A DNA stretch of 64,000 nucleotides from Kordiimonas marina (GTDB taxonomy: Bacteria > Pseudomonadota > Alphaproteobacteria > Sphingomonadales > Kordiimonadaceae). The notes below the pieces were generated by a model. It did not search any database and was not told the DNA's origin. It worked only from the letters and a program-made list of their open reading frames with translations. Of the stretch, positions 25,742 through 34,596 are shown one piece after another. The stretch lies in contig NZ_JAINDF010000008.1 in the NCBI RefSeq assembly GCF_023006325.1, positions 94,853-158,852 on the forward strand, given 5' to 3'. A program made the position numbers and the translations under genes. Position 1 is the first letter of the stretch, and each line of letters starts with the position of its first letter.

Positions 25742-27748
25742 TTAGAAGGTGGTCCGGATATTGAAGCGGATATCGCGGCCTGGCAGCGTGACCTCATCCT
25801 TGTTGAGCGCGATGGCGTTATGCTGCTCGGTGTTGGTGAGGTTATGGGCGATGAGTGACAGCTCGGTGTTCGGCATACTGTCGAACGGACGCAGGCTCAC
25901 GGTCATGTCCACCGACCAGTAGCCCCGGGTCGTGGTGTCGCCCACCGGTACGTTATTCTGCGCGCCGGTATATTTGACGCGCACACCCGCATCCATGATG
26001 TCGCTTTCATAGTCCATGCCGCCGGTGATGTGAAACGGCGGAATGCGCGGGACGTTGCCGCCACCGTTCTTGAGCGTCGCGCGGACATAGTCCCCCAAGA
26101 GAACCGCGCTCAGGCCGCCTTCCTCGGTGGTCATCAGCTGCTTGGTGACCTTGCCTTCAAGGCCACGGAAGGTAGCGCCGCGGGCTTCGTAGAACATTTC
26201 TTTCAAGGTGCCGCTGCCGCCCGTCGAGCAGACACCGGCATCGTCACACTTCTGGCCGGTCAGGCGGCCGTAGATGAAGTCGTTGAAGGACACCAGCCAG
26301 GCCGAGCCCTCAAAATGAAAGCTGTCAGCCTTGTAGCGCAGCGTCGCCTCAAGCGAGTTGCCGCGTTCCATGCCCAGGGTCGGGTCCCCGGTTTCATAGG
26401 TCAGCGGACCGTCGTGCGGGCCGCGGGCGAACAGCTCGGTCTGGGCCGGTGCCCGGGCAGTCGAGGAGGCGGTCAGGCCGATCTTGACACTGTCGGTCAG
26501 GTCATAGAGACCGCCGATGGACGCGCTGACCGGCGTGAAGTTGCGCGAGGTCGGGATGCCGGAAAGCGGCGTGCCGTCGATGGAGACATGCTCAACCCGC
26601 GCACCAGCCTGCAGGTTCAGCCGGTCGCCCACAGGCATTTCGGTGAACAGGAAGACGGCGGCGCTTTTGGTCAGCGTCGGCAGGAGATAGTTGGCGCCTT
26701 CGCCCAGAGCCTCGAAATTGCGGTGCTGGAACTGGACGCCAGCTGCGGCCGAGGACAGCGGGCCGATGGCGTCGAACAGGAACTCGGCGCGGCTGTCCCA
26801 TTCCTTGTCATTGAAGGTGGAGTTGACGGTGCCGTCGCCATTGTTGATTTCGCTGTGGGTATAGTCGGCGTGTCCGGCATTGATATTGATGGTCTTGAGC
26901 AGGCCCTTGTTGATGGCGAGCGATGAGCCGAACAGCTCCTTCGTTTGCTTCATCTCGATATGGACGTCTTCGCCGGGGATACCGTAGTTGGTGTCATAAT
27001 GGATGACGGCGCCGCCGACGCGGCTGTCGCCGAAGAAATAGGACGCCCCGCCCGAGAAACCACCGCCATGGAAGTAGGAGTTGGGCATGGTGCCGCCGGG
27101 GATTTTATAATCGCCGGTGTGACGGTAGAAGCCGTCGGCATGGAAGGCGACCTGGCCGAGCGTGGCATCCATCAAAAGCGAGCCCTGGCCGGTTTTGGAA
27201 CCGGTACCGTAAGCGCCGCTGAATTCACCGGTGAACGGTTCATCGCCCAGATGCAGTGGTACGCGGTTGTTGATGGTGTTGACGACACCGCCGATGGCCT
27301 GGCTGCCATAGCGCAGCGTCGCGGCGCCGCGCACCACTTCGATCTTCTGGATCGCGAGCGGGTCGATCGGCACGCCGTGGTCAGGACCGACTTCGGACAC
27401 ATCGAAGCTGCCGACACCGTCCTCGAGCACGCGCACGCGGTTGGAATCGAAACCGCGGATGACCGGGCGGCTGGCACCCGCGGCGAAGCCGGTACCGGTC
27501 ACGCCGGGCGTATTGCCAAGCGCGTCAGCGATGTTGGAGCCGCCGTTCTTGAGGATCTGGTCGCGGTTCACTTGGCCGACGATGGTGGCGAAGCGGTCGG
27601 AACTGCCGGCGATCGGCGAGGCGGTCACGACGATGTCTTCAACCGGCTGCTTGGGCTTGTCGGTTGTGTCATCGGCCCGGACGGGGGAGAAGGCCGGGGT
27701 GAGCGCCGTGGCCATCAGGAGGCCGGTAAGCGTGGTGACTTTTTTCAT
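25742..27748 (-). CDS. TonB-dependent outer-membrane receptor, probably for a metal
   Basis: 668 residues from ATG 27748 (GGGAAGA upstream), with a signal peptide ending near VRA. The plug domain follows a TonB-box-like EDIVVTASPI and shows RPVIRGFDSNRVRVLEDG and IEVVRGAATLRYGSQAIGGVVN. The barrel ends in RFNIRTTF with terminal Phe, as outer-membrane proteins do. The stretch NYGIPGEDVHIEMKQ resembles ZnuD/OprC-type metal receptors. Downstream of a DUF2946-like gene on the same strand, which often accompanies copper or zinc receptors. Metal identity is not determined. Confidence 0.88.
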   Translation of the reverse strand: MKKVTTLTGLLMATALTPAFSPVRADDTTDKPKQPVEDIVVTASPIAGSSDRFATIVGQVNRDQILKNGGSNIADALGNTPGVTGTGFAAGASRPVIRGFDSNRVRVLEDGVGSFDVSEVGPDHGVPIDPLAIQKIEVVRGAATLRYGSQAIGGVVNTINNRVPLHLGDEPFTGEFSGAYGTGSKTGQGSLLMDATLGQVAFHADGFYRHTGDYKIPGGTMPNSYFHGGGFSGGASYFFGDSRVGGAVIHYDTNYGIPGEDVHIEMKQTKELFGSSLAINKGLLKTININAGHADYTHSEINNGDGTVNSTFNDKEWDSRAEFLFDAIGPLSSAAAGVQFQHRNFEALGEGANYLLPTLTKSAAVFLFTEMPVGDRLNLQAGARVEHVSIDGTPLSGIPTSRNFTPVSASIGGLYDLTDSVKIGLTASSTARAPAQTELFARGPHDGPLTYETGDPTLGMERGNSLEATLRYKADSFHFEGSAWLVSFNDFIYGRLTGQKCDDAGVCSTGGSGTLKEMFYEARGATFRGLEGKVTKQLMTTEEGGLSAVLLGDYVRATLKNGGGNVPRIPPFHITGGMDYESDIMDAGVRVKYTGAQNNVPVGDTTTRGYWSVDMTVSLRPFDSMPNTELSLIAHNLTNTEQHNAIALNKDEVTLPGRDIRFNIRTTF

Positions 27749-27874
27749 CAATGTCTTCCCTGAGATACTGAATACAGGTTTGCGGAAACATAGCCAGCTG
27801 GGGCTGACATAACGCTGACACACGCCATACGGGCGCGGGTCATCCGCGGAGAATGGAATTTACGAAGGAAGCGT

Positions 27875-28312
27875 TCAGGCGAGAGGTGGCGCGCGGCCCA
27901 GCCAGATATGGCTCGGGCTTGCTGTCCGGGCGATAAGCGCGAGCGGTGGCAGGTCTATCCGTGTGGCGGCTTCAGCCGGCAGCGGCAGGCTTGCGGTTGC
28001 CGGGGTAAGGTAGGCGCCGGCGGCGGCAATGGTCTGGCACAGCGGACAGTTGGCACTGTTGTGCGGGCTCGGGGCTTTATTGTGCGATCCCTGTTGAGCG
28101 GTCGCTTGCTCCCCCTGGTCCCCGGTTTCGAACTGGGCGACCACTTCGTGGGTTTGGGTCACATAGACCTGATCCGCGAAGGAGACGACGGTGAGAACAA
28201 GGAAGGCCGCCCAAAGCCCCGGCATCAGCTTATCAAGAAGCGAACGCACCGGTGCCGTCTTCCGCATAGCAAGCTGCGGGCCGTGCATCGGTGCGGGCCT
28301 TCTGGACGACAT
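27875..28312 (-). CDS. DUF2946-like small membrane/periplasmic protein
   Basis: 145 residues from ATG 28312, with AGGAGAG upstream; a TTG 30 bases further up is in frame. One hydrophobic helix near residues 30-52 is followed by a polar stretch, then ANCPLCQTIAAA (CxxC) and a C-terminal RAPP motif. This arrangement is that of DUF2946 proteins, which lie beside metal-related TonB receptors. The CxxC could bind a metal. First gene of a probable two-gene unit with the receptor 126 bp downstream. Identification by motif and context only. Confidence 0.65.
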   Translation of the reverse strand: MSSRRPAPMHGPQLAMRKTAPVRSLLDKLMPGLWAAFLVLTVVSFADQVYVTQTHEVVAQFETGDQGEQATAQQGSHNKAPSPHNSANCPLCQTIAAAGAYLTPATASLPLPAEAATRIDLPPLALIARTASPSHIWLGRAPPLA

Positions 28313-28337
28313 GGGTGTTGGCTCTCCTGTCTCAACA

Positions 28338-28361
28338 GACAAGATACATAATAACGTTGTC
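28338..28361 (-). promoter_or_regulatory. Possible operator upstream of DUF2946/TonB-receptor unit
   Basis: GACAA and TTGTC (28338-28342, 28357-28361) bracket an AT-rich core ATACATAATAACG, in otherwise GC-rich DNA, 26 bp upstream of the start. It loosely recalls Zur/Fur-type sites but is not a clear match. Weak evidence. Confidence 0.3.
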
Positions 28362-28426
28362 GGGGAAATGAAAGGCAGATTGTTGCGGCGAAGCGTGGCG
28401 AGGCTGCGACGAAATGTGTGCGGGCG

Positions 28427-29125
28427 TCAGTCCCTGACGCCGTCCTTCACCATGATGCGGGCAAGGAAGGTGCTGAGGGCTGTCTCCGGCGTGTCCTCGA
28501 ACAGGTCCCCCGTGGGGGCTGCGTCCTTCATGCGGTCAAGGCGGAAGCTTCTGAAATCATTGCGTAATTCACACCAGGCCGGCATGACCCAGGCGGGCGC
28601 GAACAGCGTAAGGGCGAGCGGCCTCACCGTGCGTTCGCTATAAGTGCCGTTTTCATCCGCATAGCGCAGGAACAATTTTTCCTTCTGCCTGATCGCGGTC
28701 CTGATCAAGGAAAATTGAACAGTCTCCTGCGGGCGGGCGCGGGACGGCGGGGCAAAAAGCGCGGTGCCGGCGAACAGGTCGCGGTCATGATCCGAAAGCA
28801 CATTCTTGATTTTGGTGATCAGCGTGCGGGCCGCTTTCGCCATGTCGTCATCGGTCCAGCTGGAGACCATCGAGGCGCCGAGCATCAGGGCTTCCAGTTC
28901 GCTGACGTCGAAATTCATCGGCGGCAGATAATAGCTTTTATCGAGCATATAGCCGACACCCGCCTCACCCGCGATCGGCACGCCGGAGATGATCAGGTCC
29001 TGGATGTCGCGGTAGATGGTGCGGACGCTGACCTCATATTCGTCGGCAAGCGTCTGCGCGGTGACCACCATGCGGCGGCTCCTCAGGAAGGTCACGATAT
29101 GATGCAGGCGGTCAGCGCGTCTCAT
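28427..29125 (-). CDS. YafY-type transcriptional regulator (HTH_11 plus WYL domain)
   Basis: 232 residues. The N-terminus, MRRADRLHHIVTFLRSRR, followed by QTLADEYEVSVRTIYRDIQDL, is the HTH_11 DNA-binding domain at about 1-60. The rest is a WYL-type ligand-binding region. Such proteins repress or activate adjacent genes and often themselves. A 17-bp perfect palindrome lies 22 bp upstream of its start. It faces away from the histidine kinase, and its target beyond itself is unclear. Confidence 0.88.
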   Translation of the reverse strand: MRRADRLHHIVTFLRSRRMVVTAQTLADEYEVSVRTIYRDIQDLIISGVPIAGEAGVGYMLDKSYYLPPMNFDVSELEALMLGASMVSSWTDDDMAKAARTLITKIKNVLSDHDRDLFAGTALFAPPSRARPQETVQFSLIRTAIRQKEKLFLRYADENGTYSERTVRPLALTLFAPAWVMPAWCELRNDFRSFRLDRMKDAAPTGDLFEDTPETALSTFLARIMVKDGVRD

Positions 29126-29147
29126 GGTGGTATTTTATCCAACACTC

Positions 29148-29164
29148 CTGACAATAATTGTCAG
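29148..29164. promoter_or_regulatory. 17-bp perfect palindrome, probable operator of the WYL regulator
   Basis: CTGACAAT-A-ATTGTCAG is an uninterrupted palindrome 22 bp upstream of the YafY-type start at 29125. The spacing suits overlap with its promoter and hence autoregulation. A further GCTGTCA half-site-like sequence follows at 29168-29174. Confidence 0.6.
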
Positions 29165-29248
29165 CATGCTGTCACTATAAAGGCTTCAGGCCGGACAACA
29201 ACTCCCCTTGGAGCCCGGTCTATTTTCTTTACCCGAGAAAACGACTGC

Positions 29249-29278
29249 GAGGGGGGCCTTATGTGCCCCCTCTTTTTT
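29249..29278 (+). terminator. Rho-independent terminator on the strand opposite both neighbours
   Basis: GAGGGGG (29249-29255) pairs with CCCCCTC (29266-29272) and is followed by TTTTTT. The U tract exists only for rightward transcription, yet both flanking genes run leftwards. It should therefore end an unannotated rightward transcript, perhaps starting near the TATAAA at 29176-29181. Confidence 0.75.
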
Positions 29279-29318
29279 CATGGCCGGCCTTATGCGCTCC
29301 GCTGATCAACCGGGAGCT

Positions 29319-31715
29319 TCAGGCCGGTACCTGCCCTTTGCGGGCGGGCCGGTACCAGCGGGCCAGCGTTTCATAAAGGTCATGCGGCCTGAAGGGCTTG
29401 GCGACATGGTCGTTCATGCCGGCCTTCAGGCAGGCTTCGCGGTCTTCGGGGCTGGCGTTCGCCGTCATCGCGATAATGGGAACGGTTTTCCCCGTGTTCA
29501 TGCTGCGGATGATGCGGCTGGCTTCCAGCCCGTCCATGCGCGGCATTTGCAAATCCATCAGGATCAGGTCGTAGCCCCCGGTCGCGGCTCTCTCCACGGC
29601 TTCCTCGCCATTGACCGCCATGTCGGACGTGATCCCGGCTTCTTCTAGGACACGGGCGGCCAGCATACGGTTGACCTGGTTATCCTCGACCACCAGCACA
29701 TGCGCGCCTTTGAGCCCTGCTTCCGGGCGGGGCTTTTCCTGCTTCTGCTTGAGCGTCCGGGCTTCAGCGAGCGTCGGCCATTCGAAGGGAAGCGTGAAAT
29801 AGAAGCTGCTGCCTTTGTCGGGCTGGCTGTCCACCCAAATCCGGCCGCCCATCAGCTCGACCAACTGCTTGCAGATGGCAAGCCCAAGGCCGGTGCCGCC
29901 ATATTTGCGGGTGACCGTTTCATCGGCCTGAGAGAAGGACTGGAACAGATGGTCCATCTGTTCGGCGCTGATGCCGATGCCGGTGTCAATAACGCTGAAG
30001 GTCAGAACCAGGCCGCCTTCTTCCGTTTCTTCAGCGATGGCCGCGATGGTCACGTCCCCGCTTTCGGTGAATTTGACAGCATTGTTGGCCAGGTTGATCA
30101 GCACCTGCCTCAGGCGTGTCGGGTCACCGACGATTGCTGGCGGCAGCGTGTCCAGGCCGTGCAGTTTGAACTCGAGATGCTTCTCATGGGCGCGCGGGGC
30201 AACCACGGCCTCCAGGCTCTCGAATATCTCACGCGGGGCGAAGGCGGTCTTTTCGATCGTCACCTTCCCGGCTTCGATTTTGGAGAAGTCCAGAATGTCA
30301 TTGATGACGCTGAGGAGCACATCGCCCGCCATACGGATATTCTTGATATAGTCGCGCTGTTTCTCATCAAGCTCCGTATTTGCCGTCAGGTCGCTGAGCC
30401 CGATAATGGCATTCATCGGCGTGCGGATTTCGTGGCTCATGCGGGCCAGGAAGTCGGATTTGGCTTGGCTGGCGGCCCTGGCCTGTTCGCTGAGAATGCG
30501 GGCTGTGTCCCGGTCCTTGCGGATCTGGCTGATCCGGTCTGCGATCCCGATCGACAGGATGATGGTCTCCAGCGCCATCCCCATGGACATGCCATATTCG
30601 ACCAGGGTCGAGTGCGGGATGAGTTCGAGCCCGCGCAGGATACGGAGGCCGACGCCGAACACCGGCAATATCCAGCCCACGGCATAGAACATTGCAGCCC
30701 GGCTTTTTTTCCGGAGCGCGAGGGTAAGGGTGCCCAGCACGGTCAGGAGCCCGATACCGGACAGGATGTTGAACAGAAGGTCGATTTCGACAGCGTGCCA
30801 GCGGCGGGTGTTCACATAGAGGACGGCTGATGCCATGAACACGGCCCCGAGGATGCGCACAAAGGTGAGCCAGCCTTTGGATAGCGTGCCCTTCTCCAGA
30901 AAGGAACATAGAAAAAGGAGCCCCGACAGGCCATTGAGGCCGAGGGTCAGGACAGTAATATCCATCTGGGTCTTTATGCTGAAGACGCCGGGCAGGATAT
31001 GGGCGACGAAGCCGTACGCCGTGACGTTGTAGAGAAAGGTCGAAAAGATAAACAGGCAATAATGCAGGTGAAAATCGAACCGGAGCACGGCGGCGAGGGC
31101 GATATTGTAGCACAGCATGGCCAGGAGGATGCCGACGATGATCGCGGTCAGCATACGGCCATCCACCTCGATCCGGTTCCAGAAATCGGCTTTGGTGAAA
31201 TTGAACTGGCGGAAAAGCTTGATCGGCACCGGAGTCTGCAAGCCGATCAGGACATGGTCGACCGCGGCCTGGCGTGCTGGCGCGTCGAAGGTAGCGAAAT
31301 TGCCCACGGACCAATAGCGGTCAAAGTCATGGGTGCCGACATCATAGGCGACCATATGGCCGTCGCTATAATGGATCTGGATCACGGTGCGGTCGTTCCA
31401 TTCCCGGAAAAACGCGAGTTTGTAATCTGTGCCCGCTTCCGGCGCGACGGCAGCAACATTCAAGGACAGCCAAACCATTTCATGGCCCGCATCTACCTTG
31501 TCGTCACAGCTTGCTGTGGCGATGTGGCCGCTCATGTCGGGGAAATGATCCTGTTTTGGCGTGTAAAAATAGCAGGCGCCCGGCAGCAGGTTGACGGTTT
31601 TGCTGGCGACGGTGCCGATTTCCGTGACGGGCAAGGATATGAAGAGGCAAATGGCCAGAAGGATGACAATCACCTTCCCCCAGTTTTCCTTAACGCCTTG
31701 CCAGAAAGCCCCCAT
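29319..31715 (-). CDS. Hybrid sensor histidine kinase with 7TM-DISM sensor and receiver domain
   Basis: 798 residues. One helix near 15-32 is followed by an extracytoplasmic domain (about 40-185), then seven hydrophobic helices from about 188 to 395 (7TMR-DISM layout). A short coiled coil leads to the HisKA motif [12 protein letters not shown] (His428). The HATPase domain has [10 protein letters not shown] (541-550), DTGIGIS and [10 protein letters not shown]. The receiver begins [12 protein letters not shown] near 674, with the phospho-acceptor Asp721 in [17 protein letters not shown] sensors often detect carbohydrates. No partner regulator is adjacent, so the output is unknown. Confidence 0.93.
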   Translation of the reverse strand: MGAFWQGVKENWGKVIVILLAICLFISLPVTEIGTVASKTVNLLPGACYFYTPKQDHFPDMSGHIATASCDDKVDAGHEMVWLSLNVAAVAPEAGTDYKLAFFREWNDRTVIQIHYSDGHMVAYDVGTHDFDRYWSVGNFATFDAPARQAAVDHVLIGLQTPVPIKLFRQFNFTKADFWNRIEVDGRMLTAIIVGILLAMLCYNIALAAVLRFDFHLHYCLFIFSTFLYNVTAYGFVAHILPGVFSIKTQMDITVLTLGLNGLSGLLFLCSFLEKGTLSKGWLTFVRILGAVFMASAVLYVNTRRWHAVEIDLLFNILSGIGLLTVLGTLTLALRKKSRAAMFYAVGWILPVFGVGLRILRGLELIPHSTLVEYGMSMGMALETIILSIGIADRISQIRKDRDTARILSEQARAASQAKSDFLARMSHEIRTPMNAIIGLSDLTANTELDEKQRDYIKNIRMAGDVLLSVINDILDFSKIEAGKVTIEKTAFAPREIFESLEAVVAPRAHEKHLEFKLHGLDTLPPAIVGDPTRLRQVLINLANNAVKFTESGDVTIAAIAEETEEGGLVLTFSVIDTGIGISAEQMDHLFQSFSQADETVTRKYGGTGLGLAICKQLVELMGGRIWVDSQPDKGSSFYFTLPFEWPTLAEARTLKQKQEKPRPEAGLKGAHVLVVEDNQVNRMLAARVLEEAGITSDMAVNGEEAVERAATGGYDLILMDLQMPRMDGLEASRIIRSMNTGKTVPIIAMTANASPEDREACLKAGMNDHVAKPFRPHDLYETLARWYRPARKGQVPA

Positions 31716-31828
31716 GTCCGCTGTCCTCTACCCCCGTCGTGCGCGGATGTCTGTTCCCCAACCTATGGGCTTCGGTGCGGAGGAGGCAAGCTTTTCCGCG
31801 TGCTATCTCCCGAACCGCTAAAATGGCG

Positions 31829-32992
31829 TCAGATATAATATGCCATGAGAGGGGGGAAGCCGTTGAACTCCACCGCGCTGTAGCTCGTCGTATATGCCCC
31901 AGTGGTGAACCAGTAAAGCCGGTCGCCGATCGCCAGGTTGAGGGGCAGGGCATATTTATAGTCTTCATAGAGGATATCTGCGCTGTCGCAGGTGGGGCCA
32001 GCGATGACCACTTCCTCAAGCTCGCCCTTCTTGTCCGTATAGATCGGATATTTGAGCGCTTCGTCCATGGTTTCGATGAGGCCGGAAAATTTGCCGACGT
32101 CGATATAGACCCAGCGGTGCAGCGAATGTTTGGCCTTCCGGGAAATCAGCACCACTTCGCTGACGAGCACACCGGCGTTGGCGACCATTGAACGGCCGGG
32201 CTCCAGGATGATCTCAGGCAGGTCATCGCCGAAATCTTCCTCCAGAAAGCGCTGGATTTCCGTGGCATAGGTGCGGAGCTCGTTGGTGCGCATGATATAG
32301 TTGCCGGGGAAGCCGCCGCCCATGTTGATCATCTTGAGCGTAATGCCGTCCTCGTCCTTGAGGCGGTCGAAGATGCTCTTGACCTTGGCAAGCGCCGCGT
32401 CCCAGGCGCCGATGTCGCGCTGCTGGGAGCCGACATGGAAGCTGATGCCGTATGGCTCAAGCCCCAAGTCGCGCGCCAGGATCATCAGGTCGAGCGCCAT
32501 GTCGTTGGAGCAGCCGAACTTGCGGCTTAAGGGCCAGTCGGCCGTATGGGTGCCTTCCGTGAGCACGCGGGCATAAACCTTGGAGCCGGGCGCCGCCTTG
32601 GCGATGTTGCGAAGGTCGGCTTCCGAATCGGTCGCGAACAGGCGCACGCCGCGCTCGTAGAAATAGCGGATGTCCTTCGCCTTCTTGATGGTGTTGCCGT
32701 AGGAGATTCTCTCCGGCGAAACACCGCATGAGAGCACGCGGTCCAACTCGTAAATCGAGGCGATATCGAAGTTGGCGCCCTTGTCCTTCAGGAGGTTGAT
32801 CACCTCAACCGCCGGGTTGGCCTTGACCGCATAATAGACCTTGGCACGGGGGAAGGCGCCCACCAGTTCATCATAGGCGCCAGCGATGATGCTGGTATCG
32901 ACCACCAGGAACGGCGTTTCATGCTGGTCGGCAAAGGCCTTGATCTTCGCGAAGGTTTCGGGGGCGTAATAATCTTCGATCTTTGCAGTCAT
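31829..32992 (-). CDS. Ornithine decarboxylase (fold type III, eukaryotic-like)
   Basis: 387 residues from ATG 32992, chosen because it fits family length and has GAGAGA upstream; the frame is open to 33160 through the structured leader. PLP binds Lys57 in YYAVKANP. HVGSQ, INMGGGFPG and LEPGRSMVANAG are the cofactor-site motifs, and GPTCDSADILYE holds the cross-subunit catalytic Cys335, specific to ornithine/lysine decarboxylases rather than LysA. Product putrescine feeds polyamine synthesis. Some members also use lysine. Confidence 0.9.
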   Translation of the reverse strand: MTAKIEDYYAPETFAKIKAFADQHETPFLVVDTSIIAGAYDELVGAFPRAKVYYAVKANPAVEVINLLKDKGANFDIASIYELDRVLSCGVSPERISYGNTIKKAKDIRYFYERGVRLFATDSEADLRNIAKAAPGSKVYARVLTEGTHTADWPLSRKFGCSNDMALDLMILARDLGLEPYGISFHVGSQQRDIGAWDAALAKVKSIFDRLKDEDGITLKMINMGGGFPGNYIMRTNELRTYATEIQRFLEEDFGDDLPEIILEPGRSMVANAGVLVSEVVLISRKAKHSLHRWVYIDVGKFSGLIETMDEALKYPIYTDKKGELEEVVIAGPTCDSADILYEDYKYALPLNLAIGDRLYWFTTGAYTTSYSAVEFNGFPPLMAYYI

Positions 32993-33170
32993 TCTCTCGG
33001 TCCGGCAAGGGGTTATGGATCGGAAGGCCTTGCCGTAAAGACGGCGCCACCCTTGATACGTCGGGGCACCATACCATGGGTGAGCGCCCCTCATCCAATG
33101 GAAATCAGGACGTGTGTACCGGGGGGTCGGCAGCTGCCGCCCTGCGGCGTCATGGCTCATGGTGTCCCCG
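32993..33170 (-). promoter_or_regulatory. Structured mRNA leader of ornithine decarboxylase, candidate speF element
   Basis: On the minus strand the 5' region contains a 7-bp stem GGGGCGC/GTGCCCC (33084-33090 with 33063-33069, one G-U pair) around a CCATGG-containing loop. A tetraloop hairpin GCCGT-CTTT-ACGGC (33041-33045 with 33032-33036) follows, and a GCCGC/GCGGC stem lies further upstream. Alphaproteobacterial ornithine decarboxylase genes are known to carry a conserved leader called the speF motif. Position and structure fit, but I could not compare it with the covariance model. Confidence 0.5.
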
Positions 33171-33231
33171 GGGGCATATCCCTAAACTGGGCAAAATCGG
33201 ACACTGAACAGGGCGCCGTGGGGACGCGAGG

Positions 33232-33603
33232 ATGAACAGCTACTTTCTGACTGCAGGATTGTTTTGCGCCATCACCGGCGTCATCCATAGCTGGATTGGC
33301 GGGCGTGAGATCGCGACCCCGCTTCTGTCCGTACGCGACATGCATCCGGTTGCCAAATTCAGCAATTATTATTGCTGGCATGTGGTCAGCATCGTCCTTT
33401 TTGCCATGACGGGCTGTTATCTCTTCGCGGCTTTCCGGCCGGGCAGCGCTGACCTTGCCGTTCTGGCCACCATACTGGCGCTGGCTTTCGCCTGTTGGAA
33501 TTTGGCGTTGATCCTTTGGAAACGCCAGCGGATCGGCCTGATGCCGCAGTGGGCGATGTTCCTGGCCATCTCCGTGGCGGGGGGGATCGGATTTTTTCTG
33601 TAG
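33232..33603 (+). CDS. Small four-helix membrane protein of unknown function
   Basis: 123 residues with four hydrophobic helices and few loops (about 3-17, 49-67, 73-94 and 105-122). Conserved-looking polar residues include HSWIGGRE after helix 1 and YYCWH before helix 2, where His and Cys could bind a cofactor. No family recognised. It is divergent from the ornithine decarboxylase gene and 144 bp before the first solute-binding protein gene. GC and codon use resemble its neighbours, so it looks real. Confidence 0.6.
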   Translation: MNSYFLTAGLFCAITGVIHSWIGGREIATPLLSVRDMHPVAKFSNYYCWHVVSIVLFAMTGCYLFAAFRPGSADLAVLATILALAFACWNLALILWKRQRIGLMPQWAMFLAISVAGGIGFFL

Positions 33604-33747
33604 CAGCAGCCGTTGAAACACAGTTGAAACGACTGTGCGTTAACGATTTGTTTTCTCCGGCGCCCCTATAGTCAGGCCGCAGGCTGCGCGCGCCCGGTGT
33701 TGACGGGGGACGCGGTTGTTCGGGGTCGGGACTTGGGTGTGCGTTTT

Positions 33748-34518
33748 ATGAAGTCCTTTTGGGTTGGTATAGCGTTGTTGTTGGCTGCCGCGCCTGTGCG
33801 GGCCACTGATCTCGTCGTCTATACCGAAGATTTTCCTCCTTACAATTTCAAGGCGCCCGACGGCACGGTCGTCGGCACCTCCACCGAACGTGTCCGGCAG
33901 GTGCTGGACCGGAGCGGCTTGTCCTACAGCATCAAGATGGTGCCTTGGTCGCGGGCGGTGAAGCGGGCGATGACGGAGAAGAACGTCCTCATCTATACGC
34001 TGGCCAAAACCCCGAAGCGGGATCCGAAGTTCGATTGGCTCGTGCCGCTTATGCGCTCGCAATATTATCTGTTCGCCAGGGCCGATGATCCGCGCCCCGT
34101 GACGCTGGATGCCGTGAGGGCCGGAAAATTCCGGGCCGTGTGCGTCACCGCGAACATCAGCTGTGAAATCCTGCGGAAGATCGGCCTGCCCGCGGACAAG
34201 CTGATCCAATTGCCGAATGAGGGCTTCCTGGATTTGCCGGTGGTGCTTGCGGGCCGTGCCGATGTCTATTTCAATGACCGCGCAGGCAACGCCGAGCAGC
34301 TCAAGGCCGCGGGCAAGGCAGCGAATGTAGTGCGCGAGGCTATGAAGGTCGATTACGACGGCGGTTTCTATCTGGCGGCAGGCAAGCAGGTGCCCCAGGA
34401 TATGCGGGCCAAAGTTCGGGCAGCGTATGCGGCGCTTGTGCGGGAGCATAAATTCACACCCCTCGATGGGGATGCTCCGGCTAAAACGCCATGTGTGCCC
34501 ACCGGGCGCGGACGTTAA
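33748..34518 (+). CDS. Periplasmic solute-binding protein, SBP family 3 type (paralogue 1)
   Basis: 256 residues from ATG 33748, with a signal peptide cleaved near VRA. The mature start DLVVYTEDFPPYNF is typical of amino-acid-binding or phenylalanine-dehydratase-like PBPb domains. FDWLVPLMRSQYYLFAR and LAGRADVYFNDRAGN follow. No ABC permease or ATPase is nearby, so it may serve a remote transporter or a sensor. Closely related to the next gene; the two are tandem duplicates. The real start could also be an in-frame GTG nine bases earlier. Confidence 0.85.
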   Translation: MKSFWVGIALLLAAAPVRATDLVVYTEDFPPYNFKAPDGTVVGTSTERVRQVLDRSGLSYSIKMVPWSRAVKRAMTEKNVLIYTLAKTPKRDPKFDWLVPLMRSQYYLFARADDPRPVTLDAVRAGKFRAVCVTANISCEILRKIGLPADKLIQLPNEGFLDLPVVLAGRADVYFNDRAGNAEQLKAAGKAANVVREAMKVDYDGGFYLAAGKQVPQDMRAKVRAAYAALVREHKFTPLDGDAPAKTPCVPTGRGR

Positions 34519-34596
34519 TCATATCTTGAAGCCACGTGCCTAATATGCCATAGGACAGAGCCTTTTTGTGAAGAGCAAAGAGGCTGATTGGGGATC

